A DNA stretch of 64,000 nucleotides, taken from assembly GCA_963576725.1 (NCBI GenBank), contig OY755237.1, positions 66,994,269-67,058,268 on the forward strand, read 5' to 3'. How positions within the stretch are numbered: position 1 is the stretch's first letter; the number at the start of each line of letters is the position of its first letter. The DNA is from Azorinus chamasolen (taxonomy: Eukaryota; Mollusca; Bivalvia; Cardiida; Solecurtidae). Below the pieces are notes generated by a model. It saw only the letters and a program-made list of their open reading frames with translations, had not been told where the DNA came from and ran no database searches. Of this stretch, positions 19,836 to 30,419 are shown in pieces. Position numbers and translations under genes: made by a program.

Positions 19836-20013
19836 CAGTAAAACCCCTCTAAACTGGACATTTAAGTTAGCATGAATATCGGTCTTGGAAACAGGTGGCA
19901 GCTTAATGCAGAGTGAAAGTTATGCATAAGAGGAGCTTTCTGCACGACTTTCACTCTGCCTTAAGTATCTAGATTCTTCTCTCCTAGAATTCAAGTTTAG
20001 AGATGTTTTACTG
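19836..20013. mobile_element. TA-2 MITE
   Basis: Starts CAGTAAAACCCCTCTAAAC and ends GTTTAGAGATGTTTTACTG, flanked by TA on both sides. Hairpin GGTGGCAGCTTAATGCAG with the left part of the apex lost (ATAAGAGGAGCTTTCTGC). Confidence 0.8.
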
Positions 20014-20194
20014 TATTTGATGTTCAGATTCAGAATTACGATTTAGATTCTAATGTGATTTAGATGATTATTTTGAGGTTCAGACTCAGAATTGAGACTT
20101 GGATTCATGGGTTAAGCTTGGAATGAGTATGATTCAGACCAGCACAATTTAGCAGTTCGTAAACTGTGTTCAATATGTTTTCTTACTTTGTATT

Positions 20195-20680
20195 CAGCAA
20201 TAAACGTTTTCCATCATATGAACACTTTATCATGCCATTGCAAACAGAGTAGACCCAGATTTTGAATGGCTCCTGCAGGAGTCATCTGATCAGGGTCTGC
20301 TATGTTTGCTTAATATGGAATAATATCGATCTGATGCTACCAATACCAAAACCTCCTACCAGTATGTATACATGCCATATAAGAATGCAGCTAATAAATA
20401 TTCATGGTGTCATTATTTCTTACATGAATATTCAACAGGGAGAGGATTAACCATGTCCCTGTTCAATATTCATGTAAGTAATAATGACATCATAAATAGT
20501 TATAAGCAGAACTTTTAAAATGTAAACTTTTAAAGGAAAGTTTTGGCTTTGGCAAAAAAAAACCCGCAGAATCATGTCCATATTATTGCATAACAAAATA
20601 CAGCAGATTCTGATCAGAGGACTCCTACAGGATTCATCTGATCTGGGTCTGCTCTGTTTCTGGATGTGATTACATAAGGT
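20195..20680. mobile_element. Two TTAA-A MITEs sharing a TTAA
   Basis: 20195-20450 has apex GGCTCCTGCAGGAGTC. 20447-20680 is inverted against it and has GGACTCCTACAGGATTC. The shared TTAA is 20447-20450. Confidence 0.75.
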
Positions 20681-20891
20681 TCATTTCCTTCATATAAACA
20701 CATTTGCAAACAGAGTAAACCCAGATCATACAGCTCCTATAGGAGCCATCTGATCAGAGTCTGCTCTGTTTGCAAATGGTATTTGATAGATCTGATTTTT
20801 TACTTACCATATTTCATGATGACTCATTTTGTACATGCATATTCAGTAGGTATTGAAATTTGAAATAAACATAGAACATGGAAAGGGTTAA
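20676..20891. mobile_element. TTAA-B MITE
   Basis: Apex AGCTCCTATAGGAGCC. Long arm reads ATATTCAGTAGGTATTGAA and ends GGAAAGGGTTAA. Confidence 0.8.
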
Positions 20892-20921
20892 GAATAGGAT
20901 GTATGACATTATCCTAATTAC

Positions 20922-21173
20922 TTAAACCCCTTTCCTCAGTAATATTCATATAAAATATAATGATGTCATGAATATTAATTAGATCAAATTTGCTATTATA
21001 GCACATGATCACATGAGTTTTTGGCAATGATAGCAACTGTAGTATCATATCTATATTATATTATAAGAAAACAGAGCAGACCCTGATCGGACGGCTCCTT
21101 TAGGAGTCATCTGATCTAGGTCAACTCTGTTTGCAAAGACATAGAAAAGAGTATTTATGGAGTAAAGGGTTAA
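20922..21173. mobile_element. TTAA-A MITE, complete
   Basis: Starts TTAAACCCCTTTCCTC and ends GGAGTAAAGGGTTAA. Apex GGCTCCTTTAGGAGTC; arms CCCTGATCGG and CTGATCTAGG. Confidence 0.85.
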
Positions 21174-21224
21174 GTATTTAGACAGACAAATAAACTTGCA
21201 GTAATGTCATAGTCAGCATGATAA

Positions 21225-21472
21225 GTGACCTTTACTTGATAGATACGTCTTTCCATGCCTTTGCAAACAGAGTAGACCCAGCTCAGATGGCTCCTGTAGG
21301 AGCCATCTGAGCTGGGTCAGCTCTGTTTGCTTACGATATTATATAGATATTGTTCTACAGTTTCAGCCATAGTCAAAAATTCTTCTGTCCAGGTGCTATC
21401 ATAAAAGTTAATCTAATTGACATTCATGATGTCATTACTTCTTATGTGAATATTAATGGAGTAAAGGGTTAA
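21225..21472. mobile_element. TTAA-A MITE with matched hairpin arms
   Basis: Arms GACCCAGCTCAGATGG and CCATCTGAGCTGGGTC are fully complementary, unlike most copies. Apex CTCCTGTAGGAG. Ends GGAGTAAAGGGTTAA. Confidence 0.8.
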
Positions 21473-21477
21473 GAAAC

Positions 21478-21630
21478 TCTTGAGAGATTACTGTAAAGAA
21501 TTCGGACAGGCAAAATTGGGCAAATAATGCAGACCCAGATCAAACTGCTCCTTCAGGATCAGTTTGATCTGGGTCTACACTATTTGTTGCTGTGTCAGTC
21601 TAAATTCAAGTATTCAGCTTTATAAAACAT
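21478..21630. repeat. Small hairpin repeat (GATCAAACTG type)
   Basis: Arms GCAGACCCAGATCAAACTG and CAGTTTGATCTGGGTCTAC, apex CTCCTTCAGGA. Flanks read TTCGGACAGGCAAA and TGTGTCAGTCTAAA. Decayed relatives at 25164-25280, 36370-36420 and 42940-43050. Confidence 0.65.
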
Positions 21631-21676
21631 ATAGAGAGGGAAGAATGGGTGTCTGAGTATGTATAGTAAATACAGT

Positions 21677-22295
21677 TTAACCCTTTCCTCCATAAATACG
21701 CCTTTCTATCCTTTGCAAACAGAGTAGACCCAGATCAGATGGCTCTTACAGGAGCTGTCTGATCAGGGTCTGCTCTGTTTGCTTATGTACATTTGTACAT
21801 ATGAGTTTGTAGTTTCTGCCATGTGCAAAAAAATCCTGTGTTCATGGACCATTATTAAAAATAATCTTGATTACTGGTCATGATGTCATTATTTCTTACA
21901 TGAATATTCATGGAGTTAAGGGTTAAACAATAGCTTTTGTTTGAACTGAAATGTTTTTTGGACGTCAGACATCTCATCACAATCCAGGCTTGTTTTATTC
22001 TCTTATGTGAGAAAAAAAATCTAATTTGAGAATTCAAATTGATGACATATTGGTGGTTGGTAGCCCTTCCCTATATATATATATATGCCTTTTCATGCCT
22101 TTGCAAACAGGGTAGACCCATATCAGGAGCCATCTGATCTTGGTCAGCTCTGTTTGTGTATGAAATTATATAGATCTGATTCTGCAGTTTCTGCCATAGC
22201 CAAAAAAGCATTAAGTTTATTTTTTTTATATAGAATTAAGCTTATAAATATTCATTCATTATTCTTACATAAATATTCATGACAGAAAGGGTTAA
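21677..22295. mobile_element. Two TTAA-A MITEs
   Basis: 21677-21926 is complete (TTAACCCTTTCCTCC to GGAGTTAAGGGTTAA). 22060-22295 has a (TA)n stretch at 22072-22085, a deleted left apex (CATATCAGGAGCCATCTG) and end GAAAGGGTTAA. Confidence 0.8.
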
Positions 22296-22532
22296 AGAAT
22301 TTGTCAGCTGTTTGCCAATCTGAATTACCATACAGTTACCCCTATTTCTTCAGTGTACACATTAGTTCAACTGAGTTCACTTCTTTAGTATGGGAGATTT
22401 ATAGAAAAAAAATGAAAATCTGTCAATTCTTCTTTATCATGTATGTGTTCCTTGGTACACTAAGTACATAATCTTGTGTGTTGAATTATTAATTGGTGTT
22501 GACACGACCTTTGCATGTTTCTATTAGCATAT
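22296..22532. other. Stretch without recognised element
   Basis: AT-rich, non-repetitive within the window. Confidence 0.45.
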
Positions 22533-22762
22533 TTAACTCTTTGCAGGCTGGAAAATGGTCAGTTTTGCTGTCTGCTGTGTTTTTAAAAGTCAGTTTTTCC
22601 TTCATTTGTCTTAAAAAAAATTAAGTCTTGGTGTCAATTAGACTGTTTTGGGTCCTGATGATATGTTGAGTTATCTGGGTTGAGTTACTCGATGTCTCAT
22701 CTGGAGCCAAACTGTTTTCATAGGTAATCACAAATTCACTGTTGGCAGGCAAAGAGTTTTAA
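22533..22762. mobile_element. TTAA-F MITE
   Basis: Starts TTAACTCTTTGCAGGCT and ends GGCAAAGAGTTTTAA. The apex is enlarged (GATGATATGTTGAGTTATC..GATGTCTCATC). Confidence 0.75.
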
Positions 22763-22891
22763 AAAGCATTTACTAACAGCTGGCAAACACCTTACATTAT
22801 CAGTTCTGGTTTAAGTCATTCGCAAAAATATTTGTTTTCATATAATTTTTTAGACACTGTGCACCAGTTTGTCATTAGCTTAACCATTTAC

Positions 22892-23141
22892 TTAACCCTT
22901 CTCTTGCTGAATTTTAAAATACATTTCTTCTTCTTTACTCATGCCCTGTTGTATAATTACATATATCTTCACTGCCTACACTTATTTCTCTGTGCAATCA
23001 CTGCTGTGGAGTGCACTGGTTGCACAATCAATTTGTAAATAGTGCAGACCCTGATGAGACAGCTCCTGCAGGAGCTGTCTCATCTGGGTCTTCACTATTT
23101 ACAGGTAGGTATATTGACGTGAACAGCAAGCGAAGGGTCAA
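22892..23141. mobile_element. TTAA-D MITE
   Basis: Starts TTAACCCTTCTCTTGCT, apex AGCTCCTGCAGGAGCT, ends AGCAAGCGAAGGGTCAA. Confidence 0.85.
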
Positions 23142-23430
23142 TATAAACACTTCTTTTCACTGCTTTGCCAACAGAGTAGACCCAGATCAGGATTCATCTG
23201 CTCTGTTTGTTTATGACATGATTTAGAGGGTTGTACTATTTCTGAAACGGTAAATTATTGTTTTGTTCATAATGCCATCATAAAAATTCAGCTCATGAGT
23301 TCTTACTAAATATTCATGGGATAACTTCGTACTTGATAATCCTGCCCTTTTTACCAGAGGTCCAGATAAGATGCGTAAATTTAAATATTTTCAAGAATAA
23401 CTCCTTTATTTCTCCACCAAACCCTATAAA
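23141..23430. repeat. Short TTAA-A copy and N6 fragment
   Basis: 23141-23325 is TTAA-A with the apex deleted (CAGATCAGGATTCATCTGCTC). 23355-23430 is one end of an N6 element (CCAGAGGTCCAGATAAG to CTCCACCAAACCCTAT). Confidence 0.6.
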
Positions 23431-23460
23431 AATGGTCTATTGGGGAAAGGGATAATGTTA

Positions 23461-23664
23461 CAGTAAAACATCTCTATAACAGCCACTAAATTATGTGAAT
23501 TAGTTGGTATTTAGGGCAGGTGGCTGCTTAAAGCAAGGTGAAAGTAAAACAGAACGCTCCTATAGGAGTGTTCTGTTTTACTTTCACCTTGCTTTAAGCA
23601 GCCACCTGCTTTTAACACAAAATACTTGATGTAATTTAGTGGCCGTTATAGAGAGGTTTTACTG
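23461..23664. mobile_element. TA-1 MITE, complete
   Basis: Ends CAGTAAAACATCTC and GAGAGGTTTTACTG with TA on both sides. Apex ACGCTCCTATAGGAGTGT, one mismatch in the stem. Confidence 0.88.
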
Positions 23665-23785
23665 TAATTGGTTTTGATAAAAATATGGGCTGGTCAGATT
23701 GTTGCTGGAGGTATACCTTGTTATCTGTCCACCATTTGTAGGTTCTGTTTGTTACTTACTCTTGATATACCATACAAAAGTCGTC

Positions 23786-24130
23786 TTTACTCTCATTTGA
23801 ATATTTATGCAAGAAACAATGACATCATGAGTTAGAGTAATTGTAATAATAGCACATGAACACGAGAAGTTTTAACCATGGCTGAAACTATAGAATCTTG
23901 TCTGTATAATATATATTATAACTAAACAGATCAGACCCTGATCAGATGGCTCCTATGGGAGCCATCTGATCTGGGTCTGCTCTGTTTGCTAAGCAGTAGA
24001 AAGGCATATTTAAGGAGTAAAGGGTTAAATACTTAGGTAGTAGTCCATGTTAGTATAATCTGAGTGTTTGGATCCTGACGGGATGCCAAGTTACTGAGCA
24101 TCTGGTCATGGTTCAAATATTTTCTACAAC
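23786..24130. mobile_element. TTAA-A MITE and TTAA-F remnant
   Basis: 23786-24027: hairpin GATGGCTCCTATGGGAGCC, ends GGAGTAAAGGGTTAA. 24060-24130 is a TTAA-F core (GTTTGGATCCTGACGGGATG). Confidence 0.7.
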
Positions 24131-24549
24131 ACAGCCTACAAAGAGTCTGTTTGGCGGCAGCATGTACATGTACTCAAAGGCATCTTACCACAGCTTGAAT
24201 ATGAATGAAGTGCTTACCAAGTGTCATGTGACATACGCAGTGGTTAACTGGTTCTAATTTTAGACACTGGAGCTGAAAATAGCAGCACTCTTGAGGATTA
24301 CCTCCCTTGCACATGTTTTTATTCAGGAAGTAATTGAGTTATTTCCCTTAGACTAAGATGGTCCTTTTTATCCTGTTTGGTTTCTTTGTGAAGTTTCCAC
24401 TGTTGTGTTTTTATTTTTTTTTCCATAATCTGGGTTATGATAAGTTGTTTAATTACTTTGTAGCTGATTTTAATACAGGTTGTTTCTTTCAGTTGTCAAA
24501 TGGTGCCAATGTTAGAAGCCCACGTAACCTGTATATTTAGCAGAATTGT
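24131..24549. other. Stretch without recognised element
   Basis: Includes TTGAGTTATTTCCCTTAG, a phrase also met at 11776. A 60-codon open frame at 24358 is Phe-rich and AT-driven; not called. Confidence 0.45.
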
Positions 24550-24973
24550 TTAACCCTTTCGGTGCTAGCATTGTCGTCTGCTGGACACATTATCATCTGC
24601 TTCAAGTTTAAGAGTGGGTGTTTCTTGAATTTCTTTATTAACCCTTTCCTCCATAAATACGCCTTTCTACGCCTCTGTAAAAGTCACTTGTTGAAACCAT
24701 TGTGATAAACAGAGCATTTGCTCCTATAGGAGCAAATGCTCTATTTATCCCAATTGTATTTAATTACACAATTCTAAACTTTTCCTTTTCTCTAGTTAAT
24801 GCTCCTTTCGGTAGATTCATTCAAAGAGGGTGGGTCTAAAAATAGCCCATGGAGGAAAGGGTTAAAAGATGAATAGTGTCAACTATTTGGCTCCTGATGA
24901 GATGCTGAGTTACTTGGCGTCTCATCTGGATCAAGGCTGTTTGTATATGATATCATGGCACTGAAGGGGTTAA
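24550..24973. mobile_element. TTAA-F MITE carrying a TTAA-C insertion
   Basis: Left part TTAACCCTTTCGGTGCTAGC to CTTGAATTTCTT. It resumes with AAGATGAATAGTGTCAAC, the GATGAGATGCTGAGTTAC core and GGCACTGAAGGGGTTAA. Compare the uninterrupted relative at 17962. Confidence 0.75.
24638..24865. mobile_element. TTAA-C MITE nested in TTAA-F
   Basis: TTAA at both edges, 24638-24641 and 24862-24865. Apex TTGCTCCTATAGGAGCAA; the right palindrome arm has decayed at CCCAATTGTATTT. Confidence 0.85.
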
Positions 24974-25290
24974 CCCTTTACTCCATGAATATTCATGTAA
25001 GAAAAAATGACATATGAATATTTAAACAGATTATCTTTTATGATGACAGATGAACACAGGTATTTTTGGCCATGGCAGAAACTGTAGAATCATATTTATA
25101 TTATTTCATAAGTCAACAGAGCAGACCCTGATCAGAGAGGAGTAATTACACTTATCACTCTAAGTATTCTGACAGACAGGCACATGCAAATTGTGTTGAT
25201 CCAGATCAAACTGCTCCTTCAAGAGCGTACAGGGTTTACACAATTTGCTACTATGTCGGTCCAATTAAAGTTGTCCAAACTCACTTTGAT
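24970..25290. repeat. Half TTAA-A and a small hairpin repeat
   Basis: 24970-25138 stops inside the hairpin at CCCTGATCAGAGA. 25164-25280 is the GATCAAACTG-type repeat (GTTGATCCAGATCAAACTGC). Confidence 0.6.
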
Positions 25291-25464
25291 GTCCAAATAT
25301 TATAGGTAAATACCGGTATGGTATTTTGAGAAATGAAGAAAACAATATTATTTACAAACTTTTACTTGTCAGTTGATGTGAATTTATAAAAACATGGTTG
25401 ATAAAGTTCAGACTTATGGTGACTGTTTGAGTTATGTCCCTTTGACTGTAATATACGGAGTGGG
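25291..25464. other. Stretch without recognised element
   Basis: No repeat or coding signal seen. Confidence 0.4.
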
Positions 25465-25942
25465 TTAACTCTTTGCATGCTAGCGATGAATTTCATGGTT
25501 ACCCATGGGAACAGTTTGGATCCAGATGACATTCCCAAGTAAAAATGCTTCTAAGCTGGATACAAACTATTTGGCATTTTTTATTTTTTAAAATAATTTG
25601 AATAAAGACTTCTGTAAAATAGACACCAACTTTTGCAAATGACAAGCATTTAAAGCGGACAAAGATAGGGACATGAGAACCGAAAATGTGACACTGACTA
25701 TCCTTCCAAGAATTTAGATTTTTATTTGGATTAGCTCTTTCACTGTTTAATATTGTCATCTGCAAACTTTGTTGACTCGCTACGATTTTCATTTTTCTTC
25801 TCTTTTCTTTCAAATAACACAGTTATAGTAATTGTATCAGACAGTTTGGACCCTGATTAGACACCGAGTTACTAGGATTGTCATTAGGATCCAAACTGTT
25901 TGACCAGATAATCAAATTTGCCGTTGGCAGAAAAAGAGAAAT
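25465..25942. repeat. Two TTAA-F copies, one enlarged
   Basis: The first starts TTAACTCTTTGCATGCTAGC with core AGTTTGGATCCAGATGAC. A second core (AGTTTGGACCCTGATTAGAC) lies at 25847-25912. The 100-codon reverse frame across it is not convincing. Confidence 0.55.
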
Positions 25943-26046
25943 GAACTCATGAATATCCCCTGACATAAGTGTTTACAAATCATCGTCCTTGAGATTTTTA
26001 TAAATACTGTGTCAAAATACAAAACTGGGATATCTCCTTGTACATA

Positions 26047-26319
26047 CAGTAAAACCTCTCTATAACGGCCACTATATTACATCAAATATTTTGTGTAAAA
26101 GGCAGGTGACTGCTTAAATAAAGCAAGGTGAAAGTAAAACAGAACGCTCCTATAGGAGCGTTCTGTTTTACTTTCACCTTGCTTTAAGCCCTTTCAAGCA
26201 TATGAACAAGAGAAAGTTTTGGGCATGGTGGAAACTGCAGAATCAGATCTACATAATTCTTTAAGCAAACAGAGCAGACCCTGATCAGACGGCTCCAACT
26301 CTGTTTGCAAAGTCATTAA
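26047..26319. mobile_element. 3'-truncated TA-1 fused to a TTAA-A fragment
   Basis: TA-1 starts CAGTAAAACCTCTC with TA before it. It is complete through the hairpin (apex ACGCTCCTATAGGAGCGT) and stops at GCTTTAAGC. TTAA-A sequence follows without its left arm (TATGAACAAGAGAAAGTTTT). Confidence 0.75.
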
Positions 26320-26544
26320 CCCATCCCTCCATAGGCTATTTTTAGACTCAACCTCTTTGAATGAATCCACCCAAAAGGATCATTTACTAGAGAAAGGGAA
26401 AATTTTAGAATTTTGTAGTTTGAAACCATTGTGATAAATAGAGTATTTGCTCCTATAGAAGCGAATGCTCTATTTATCACAATGGTTTCAACAGGTGACT
26501 TTTACAGAGGCCTAGAAAGGCGTATTTATGGAGGAAAGGGTTAA
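26316..26544. mobile_element. TTAA-C MITE
   Basis: Starts TTAACCCATCCCTCC and ends GGAGGAAAGGGTTAA. Apex TTGCTCCTATAGAAGCGAA. Confidence 0.85.
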
Positions 26545-27025
26545 AAGGCTTATTTATGTTCTTAAAAGTTTTGAATCATAGCATATGTTGGTGAATTCCA
26601 TCACTGCTCTTGAATTTTGCATTTAGATTAGAGTTGGGTATAGGAATGCCCTTTCAAATGAAACAGTGCAAATCTTTGCACACTAAACAGACTCGAGATA
26701 ACCAATGCAAGCAAGTTGTATCCGGATGAGTCACCAATTAACTTGGCACCTCATGAGCTTCCAAACTATTTGACACTCAGATCATATTATTTAACCCATT
26801 TCCGCATAGGCTATTTTTAGACCCAACCTCTTTGAAAAAATCTACCGAAAAGGAGCATTTACTAGAGAAAAGATAAATTTTAGTCTTGAATCTTAAATGT
26901 GTGGTCTTGAAACCATTGTGATAAAAAGATAAATTTGTCCCTATATATGGAGCAAAGGCTCTATTTACCATAATGGTTTCAAAAAGTGGCTTTTACAGAG
27001 GAGTCAATATGCTGGAATAAATAAT
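26545..27025. repeat. TTAA-F remnant and degraded TTAA-C
   Basis: A TTAA-F core lies near 26690-26760 (GTATCCGGATGAGTCACC). TTAA-C from TTAACCCATTTCCGC at 26791 has a ragged palindrome (ATAAAAAGATAAATTTGTCC) and no clear right end. Confidence 0.55.
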
Positions 27026-27236
27026 ACAATGGAGAAAATCCACTTTTAGAATTTGAGGATGACAATAACTGAGCTTGCAAAGAATTGCAAAAGGCAGCTA
27101 CACATGTATATACAAATGCATTTGAGCCCTGTTATGTAAAAACCTGAACCTTTAATTTTGCAGCTGTCACATTTTACAAGCAGCAACTGACCTGGTTCTA
27201 TATTGTTTTTCTATAAAAGAGTTCATTTACATTTTC

Positions 27237-27770
27237 CATAGAATCCCTCTAAAGTGACCACTTAATGAACAGAAATTGGTGTCATTAACCCTTTCCCTCA
27301 TATAAACGTGTTTTCACGCATTTGCAAACAGAGTAGACCCAGATCAGATGGCTCCTAGAGGAGCCATCTGATCAGGGTCTGCTCTGTTTGCTAATAGAAT
27401 TTTATAAATCTGTTTCTTTGCTTTCAAAAATGTCTACAATGTTCCACCTTCCATATTTCTTTATAACTATTTTGTTAATGAATATTCAGTAGGTACTGAA
27501 ATTTGTAATAAACATAGAACAGGGAAAGGGTTAATAGCAGGTGGTTGCTGAGCGCTGGAGGAAAGTTATGCAGAAAGCTCCTAACCACTTAATGAATAGA
27601 AATTAGTGTCATTAAAAGCAGGTAGGTGCTGAATGCAGGAGAAACGTAATGCAGAAAGCTCCTATAGGAACTTTCTGCATAACTTTCATCCTGCTTTAAG
27701 CTATCATCTTGCTTAATGACCCAGGTTTATGCCTCTTTTAGGTGGTCGCTTTAGACAGGTTGTACTGTAT
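27237..27770. mobile_element. TA-2 element, partly duplicated, with a TTAA-B insertion
   Basis: Left end AATCCCTCTAAAGTGACCAC, right end ACAGGTTGTACTGTA. The segment CCACTTAATGAA..GTGTCATTAA occurs twice (27257-27288, 27594-27618). The first copy is interrupted at its TTAA; the second is uninterrupted. Hairpin apex AAGCTCCTATAGGAACTT. Confidence 0.75.
27285..27534. mobile_element. TTAA-B MITE with demonstrable TTAA target duplication
   Basis: Starts TTAACCCTTTCCCTCATA and ends CAGGGAAAGGGTTAA. Removing it plus one TTAA gives GTGTCATTAA followed by TAGCAGGTGG, matching the empty site at 27609-27626 (GTGTCATTAAAAGCAGGT). Confidence 0.92.
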
Positions 27771-27786
27771 AAGCATAAGTCCTACA

Positions 27787-28021
27787 TTAACCCTTTCCTT
27801 CATATAAACATGTTTTCATGCATTTGCAAACAGAGTAGACACAGATCAGATGGCTCAGGGTCAGCTCTGTTTGCTTATGGTATAATATAGATATGATTCT
27901 ACAGTTTCTGTCTGAGCAAACATGCCACGTGTTCATATATATATACCATTACAAACAATAATGTAATAAATATTCATGATGCCATATTTATATCATGAAT
28001 ATTAAACAGGGAAAGGGTTAA
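27787..28021. mobile_element. TTAA-A MITE, apex deleted
   Basis: CAGATCAGATGGCTCAGGGTC shows loss of the apex and most of the right hairpin arm. Both TTAAs intact. Confidence 0.8.
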
Positions 28022-28272
28022 ATTTGGAGCAACATAACATCCTGGTTGTCCATCCCTGGTGGCTGGGAACACAGCGTATGAATCAGGTTGGACAAGGCCA
28101 CACAGTCAGCAGAAAGTGATGAGTCAGCCACTTTGTGTTGTATAATTTACATCTATTGTAACAAATTCTTTATCCTTTATAAGCAACACTTGTATTGTCA
28201 GCTGCATCTGTCTCCGAAAAAAGATATTTCTTCTGTTTCTTTGCAAAGAGATAATGGGGTGTTAAAACTTTA
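28022..28272. other. Repeat-free stretch
   Basis: About 250 bp of mixed-composition unique sequence (TGGTGGCTGGGAACACAG). No coding call. Confidence 0.45.
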
Positions 28273-28340
28273 GCTCATGAATATTCATGTAGACAATAAT
28301 TACTTATGAATATTCATTTGCTGAATATCTGTAATTGTAT

Positions 28341-28572
28341 TTTACCCATTCCCGCATATTGACGCCTTTTGACGCTTCTGTAAAAGTCACCTATTGAAAC
28401 CATTGTGATAAATAGGGCATTTGCTCCTATAGGAGCAAATGCTCTATTTATCACAATGGTTTCAAACTACAAAATTCTAAAAAAAAAATCCTTTTCTCTA
28501 GTTAATGCTCCTTTTCGGTAGATTTATTCAAAGTGGTTGGATGTAAAAATAGCCTATGAGGGTATGGGTTAA
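28341..28572. mobile_element. TTAA-C MITE (nested)
   Basis: Starts TTTACCCATTCCCGC, ends GGGTATGGGTTAA. Apex TTGCTCCTATAGGAGCAA. Confidence 0.8.
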
Positions 28573-28606
28573 TATGAACATTAGAATTGTTCACTATGGC
28601 AGAAAC

Positions 28607-28793
28607 CAGAGCAATAGATAAAGATGCATATTCAAATACTAAAATTATAATTTCTCCATGAAACCCTATGTCGTGACCACCCTTTAGAATCTTTATACGA
28701 TTCTGAAGAATGGTCATAACATAGGCTTTGGTGGAGAAATAAAGGAGCTATTCTTGAAAATGGTTTAATTTATGCATCTTATCTGGACCTCTG
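28607..28793. mobile_element. N6 MITE with 6-bp target duplication AGAAAC
   Basis: Starts CAGAGCAATAGATAAAG and ends CTTATCTGGACCTCTG. AGAAAC flanks both sides (28601-28606, 28794-28799), and the host MITE reads AGAAAC once. The inner hairpin spans ACCACCCTTTAGAATC. Superfamily not assigned. Confidence 0.85.
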
Positions 28794-28924
28794 AGAAACT
28801 GTAGAGTCAAATCTCTCTGGGTTAGCAAAGATGTCAAAAGGCTGGTAAAGGGATGATTATATAATTATGGTCTGTGTACATACTAGATCACAATTTTGAA
28901 CCTTCCAAATGGGGTTTATAAAAT

Positions 28925-29192
28925 TTAACCCTTTCCTTCATTTAACCCGTTTTTTCGAAATTTCAATACCTACTGAATATCCATGGACAAAATACTTACA
29001 TGTATAATGAAATATAGATGGTGGAACATAATGTAGCCATTTTAGAAAGTAAAGAAACGGATCTATCCAAATTCCACAAGCAAACAGAGCAGACCCTGAT
29101 CAGATGGCTCCTATAATAGGAGCCATCTGATCTGGGTCTTCTCTGTTTGCAAAGATGTTAAAAAGCATTTAAATATCAGGGAAAGGGTTTAA
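28925..29192. mobile_element. TTAA-B MITE
   Basis: Starts TTAACCCTTTCCTTC; hairpin GATGGCTCCTATAATAGG, with an apex lengthened by two bases. Ends CAGGGAAAGGGTTTAA. Confidence 0.82.
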
Positions 29193-29258
29193 ATACCATG
29201 ACTAAGGTTACTGTGTGAACAGAGGAAGGAATCTAGGATGGGCATTATACATTGCATG

Positions 29259-29712
29259 TTAAACTCTTTGCATGTTATGGGGTAATTTGTGATTACTGAT
29301 GTAACATGTTTGGATCCAGATGAGACGTTTTTGAATCTCAGGATCTTAACTGTATGAAACTCTATCTTTGAATATATCACATGACAGCTCAGATGAAAAT
29401 TTCTTGGTGTTGGAAGGATTAAATGATTGTAATCTCCAAAAAATGTCATTGGCTGCCTATTCTAGAGTAGATTTTTCTTTGTGTTTTACTGTTTCCCTCA
29501 TATAAACGCCTTTGCATGCATTTGCAAACAGAGTAGACCCAGATCAGATGGCTCCTATAGGAGCCATCTGATCAGGGTCTGCTCTGTTTGCTCATGGTAT
29601 AATATAGATCTGATTCTACAGTTTCTGCCTGAGCAAAAATGTCATGTCATTTATGCCATTATAAGAATTAACTAATTGATATTAATGAAATCATTATTTC
29701 TTACATGAATAG
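29259..29712. mobile_element. TTAA-F and TTAA-A MITEs
   Basis: 29259-29422 is TTAA-F, shortened (TTAAACTCTTTGCATG to GGAAGGATTAA). 29485-29712 is TTAA-A with perfect apex GGCTCCTATAGGAGCC and a lost right end. Confidence 0.7.
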
Positions 29713-30161
29713 TGGATCTACCATTCTACTTTGAAAATTAAGCATTCCAAGGTTAAACTTCAGAGTTCTACAGGATGCCCATATGGGCATCTTTGACACA
29801 CAAAATGCTAGTCTGGACCCCTGAAATGTTCAAACATGTGTCCACAGAGAAGCCTAAAAAAACGAATCATGATCAAAAGGACACTTATCACAAATTGTCC
29901 TGTTTAGTCGAATTATTTTCAAAAATTATTTTTTTATATTTTTTTCAAGGATGGGACACCAATTTTTTTTAACCGGGAGTCCTTTGGATCCCCAAAATTT
30001 CTCCCTGGTGTAAAACCCTGGTTAAACTGTGATTGTGTTAGCTGTATGTTAAAGGCTGATGGTCTATGTTATTTATATACCATCCTTAATGTCAAATGCT
30101 AATATTAGATCTCACCCAATTTGTACAATCTTCACATACCATTGGATGCAAATTAGTGAAA
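29713..30161. other. Stretch without recognised element
   Basis: Contains a small palindrome GATGCCCATATGGGCATC at 29775-29792 and several T-runs. No gene seen. Confidence 0.45.
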
Positions 30162-30290
30162 TTAACTCTTTTCGCATTACGGGTGAATTTGTGATGACGT
30201 TTGCAAACAGATCGGATCAAGATAAGTTAATGAGAAACTCTGCATAGTATTTTGATCCAAAGATTTGAATCTCTAATTGCGATTAGAAGA
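30162..30290. repeat. Degraded TTAA-F
   Basis: Starts TTAACTCTTTTCGCATTAC; core AACAGATCGGATCAAGATAA. Confidence 0.5.
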
Positions 30291-30419
30291 TACAGAATAA
30301 TGTTGGGTTTTTTGGAGTGTGGAAGCAAGCAAGCATCCATTAGTTGATTAGCATTCAAAGGCTGCAGCAGTTGCTGTCCATTTTCTGAACACTTTTATTG
30401 ATGCATATTCATGTATAAA

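Larger units (their letters stand above)
28273..28830. mobile_element. TTAA-A MITE with two nested insertions
   Basis: The arm CATGAATATTCATGTAG is broken first by TTAA-C (28341-28572). It resumes as AATATGAACATTAGAATTG. It is then broken by N6 (28607-28793) within GGCAGAAAC, and resumes AGAAACTGTAGAGTC. Three families thus overlap in one locus. Confidence 0.75.

Noticed and set aside
24264..24329. Possible exon after TTCTAATTTTAG (phase 1, D-T-G-A-E-N-S-S)
   Set aside because: No good donor; the following TTGAGTTATTTCCCTTAG is common intronic sequence and a stop follows soon.
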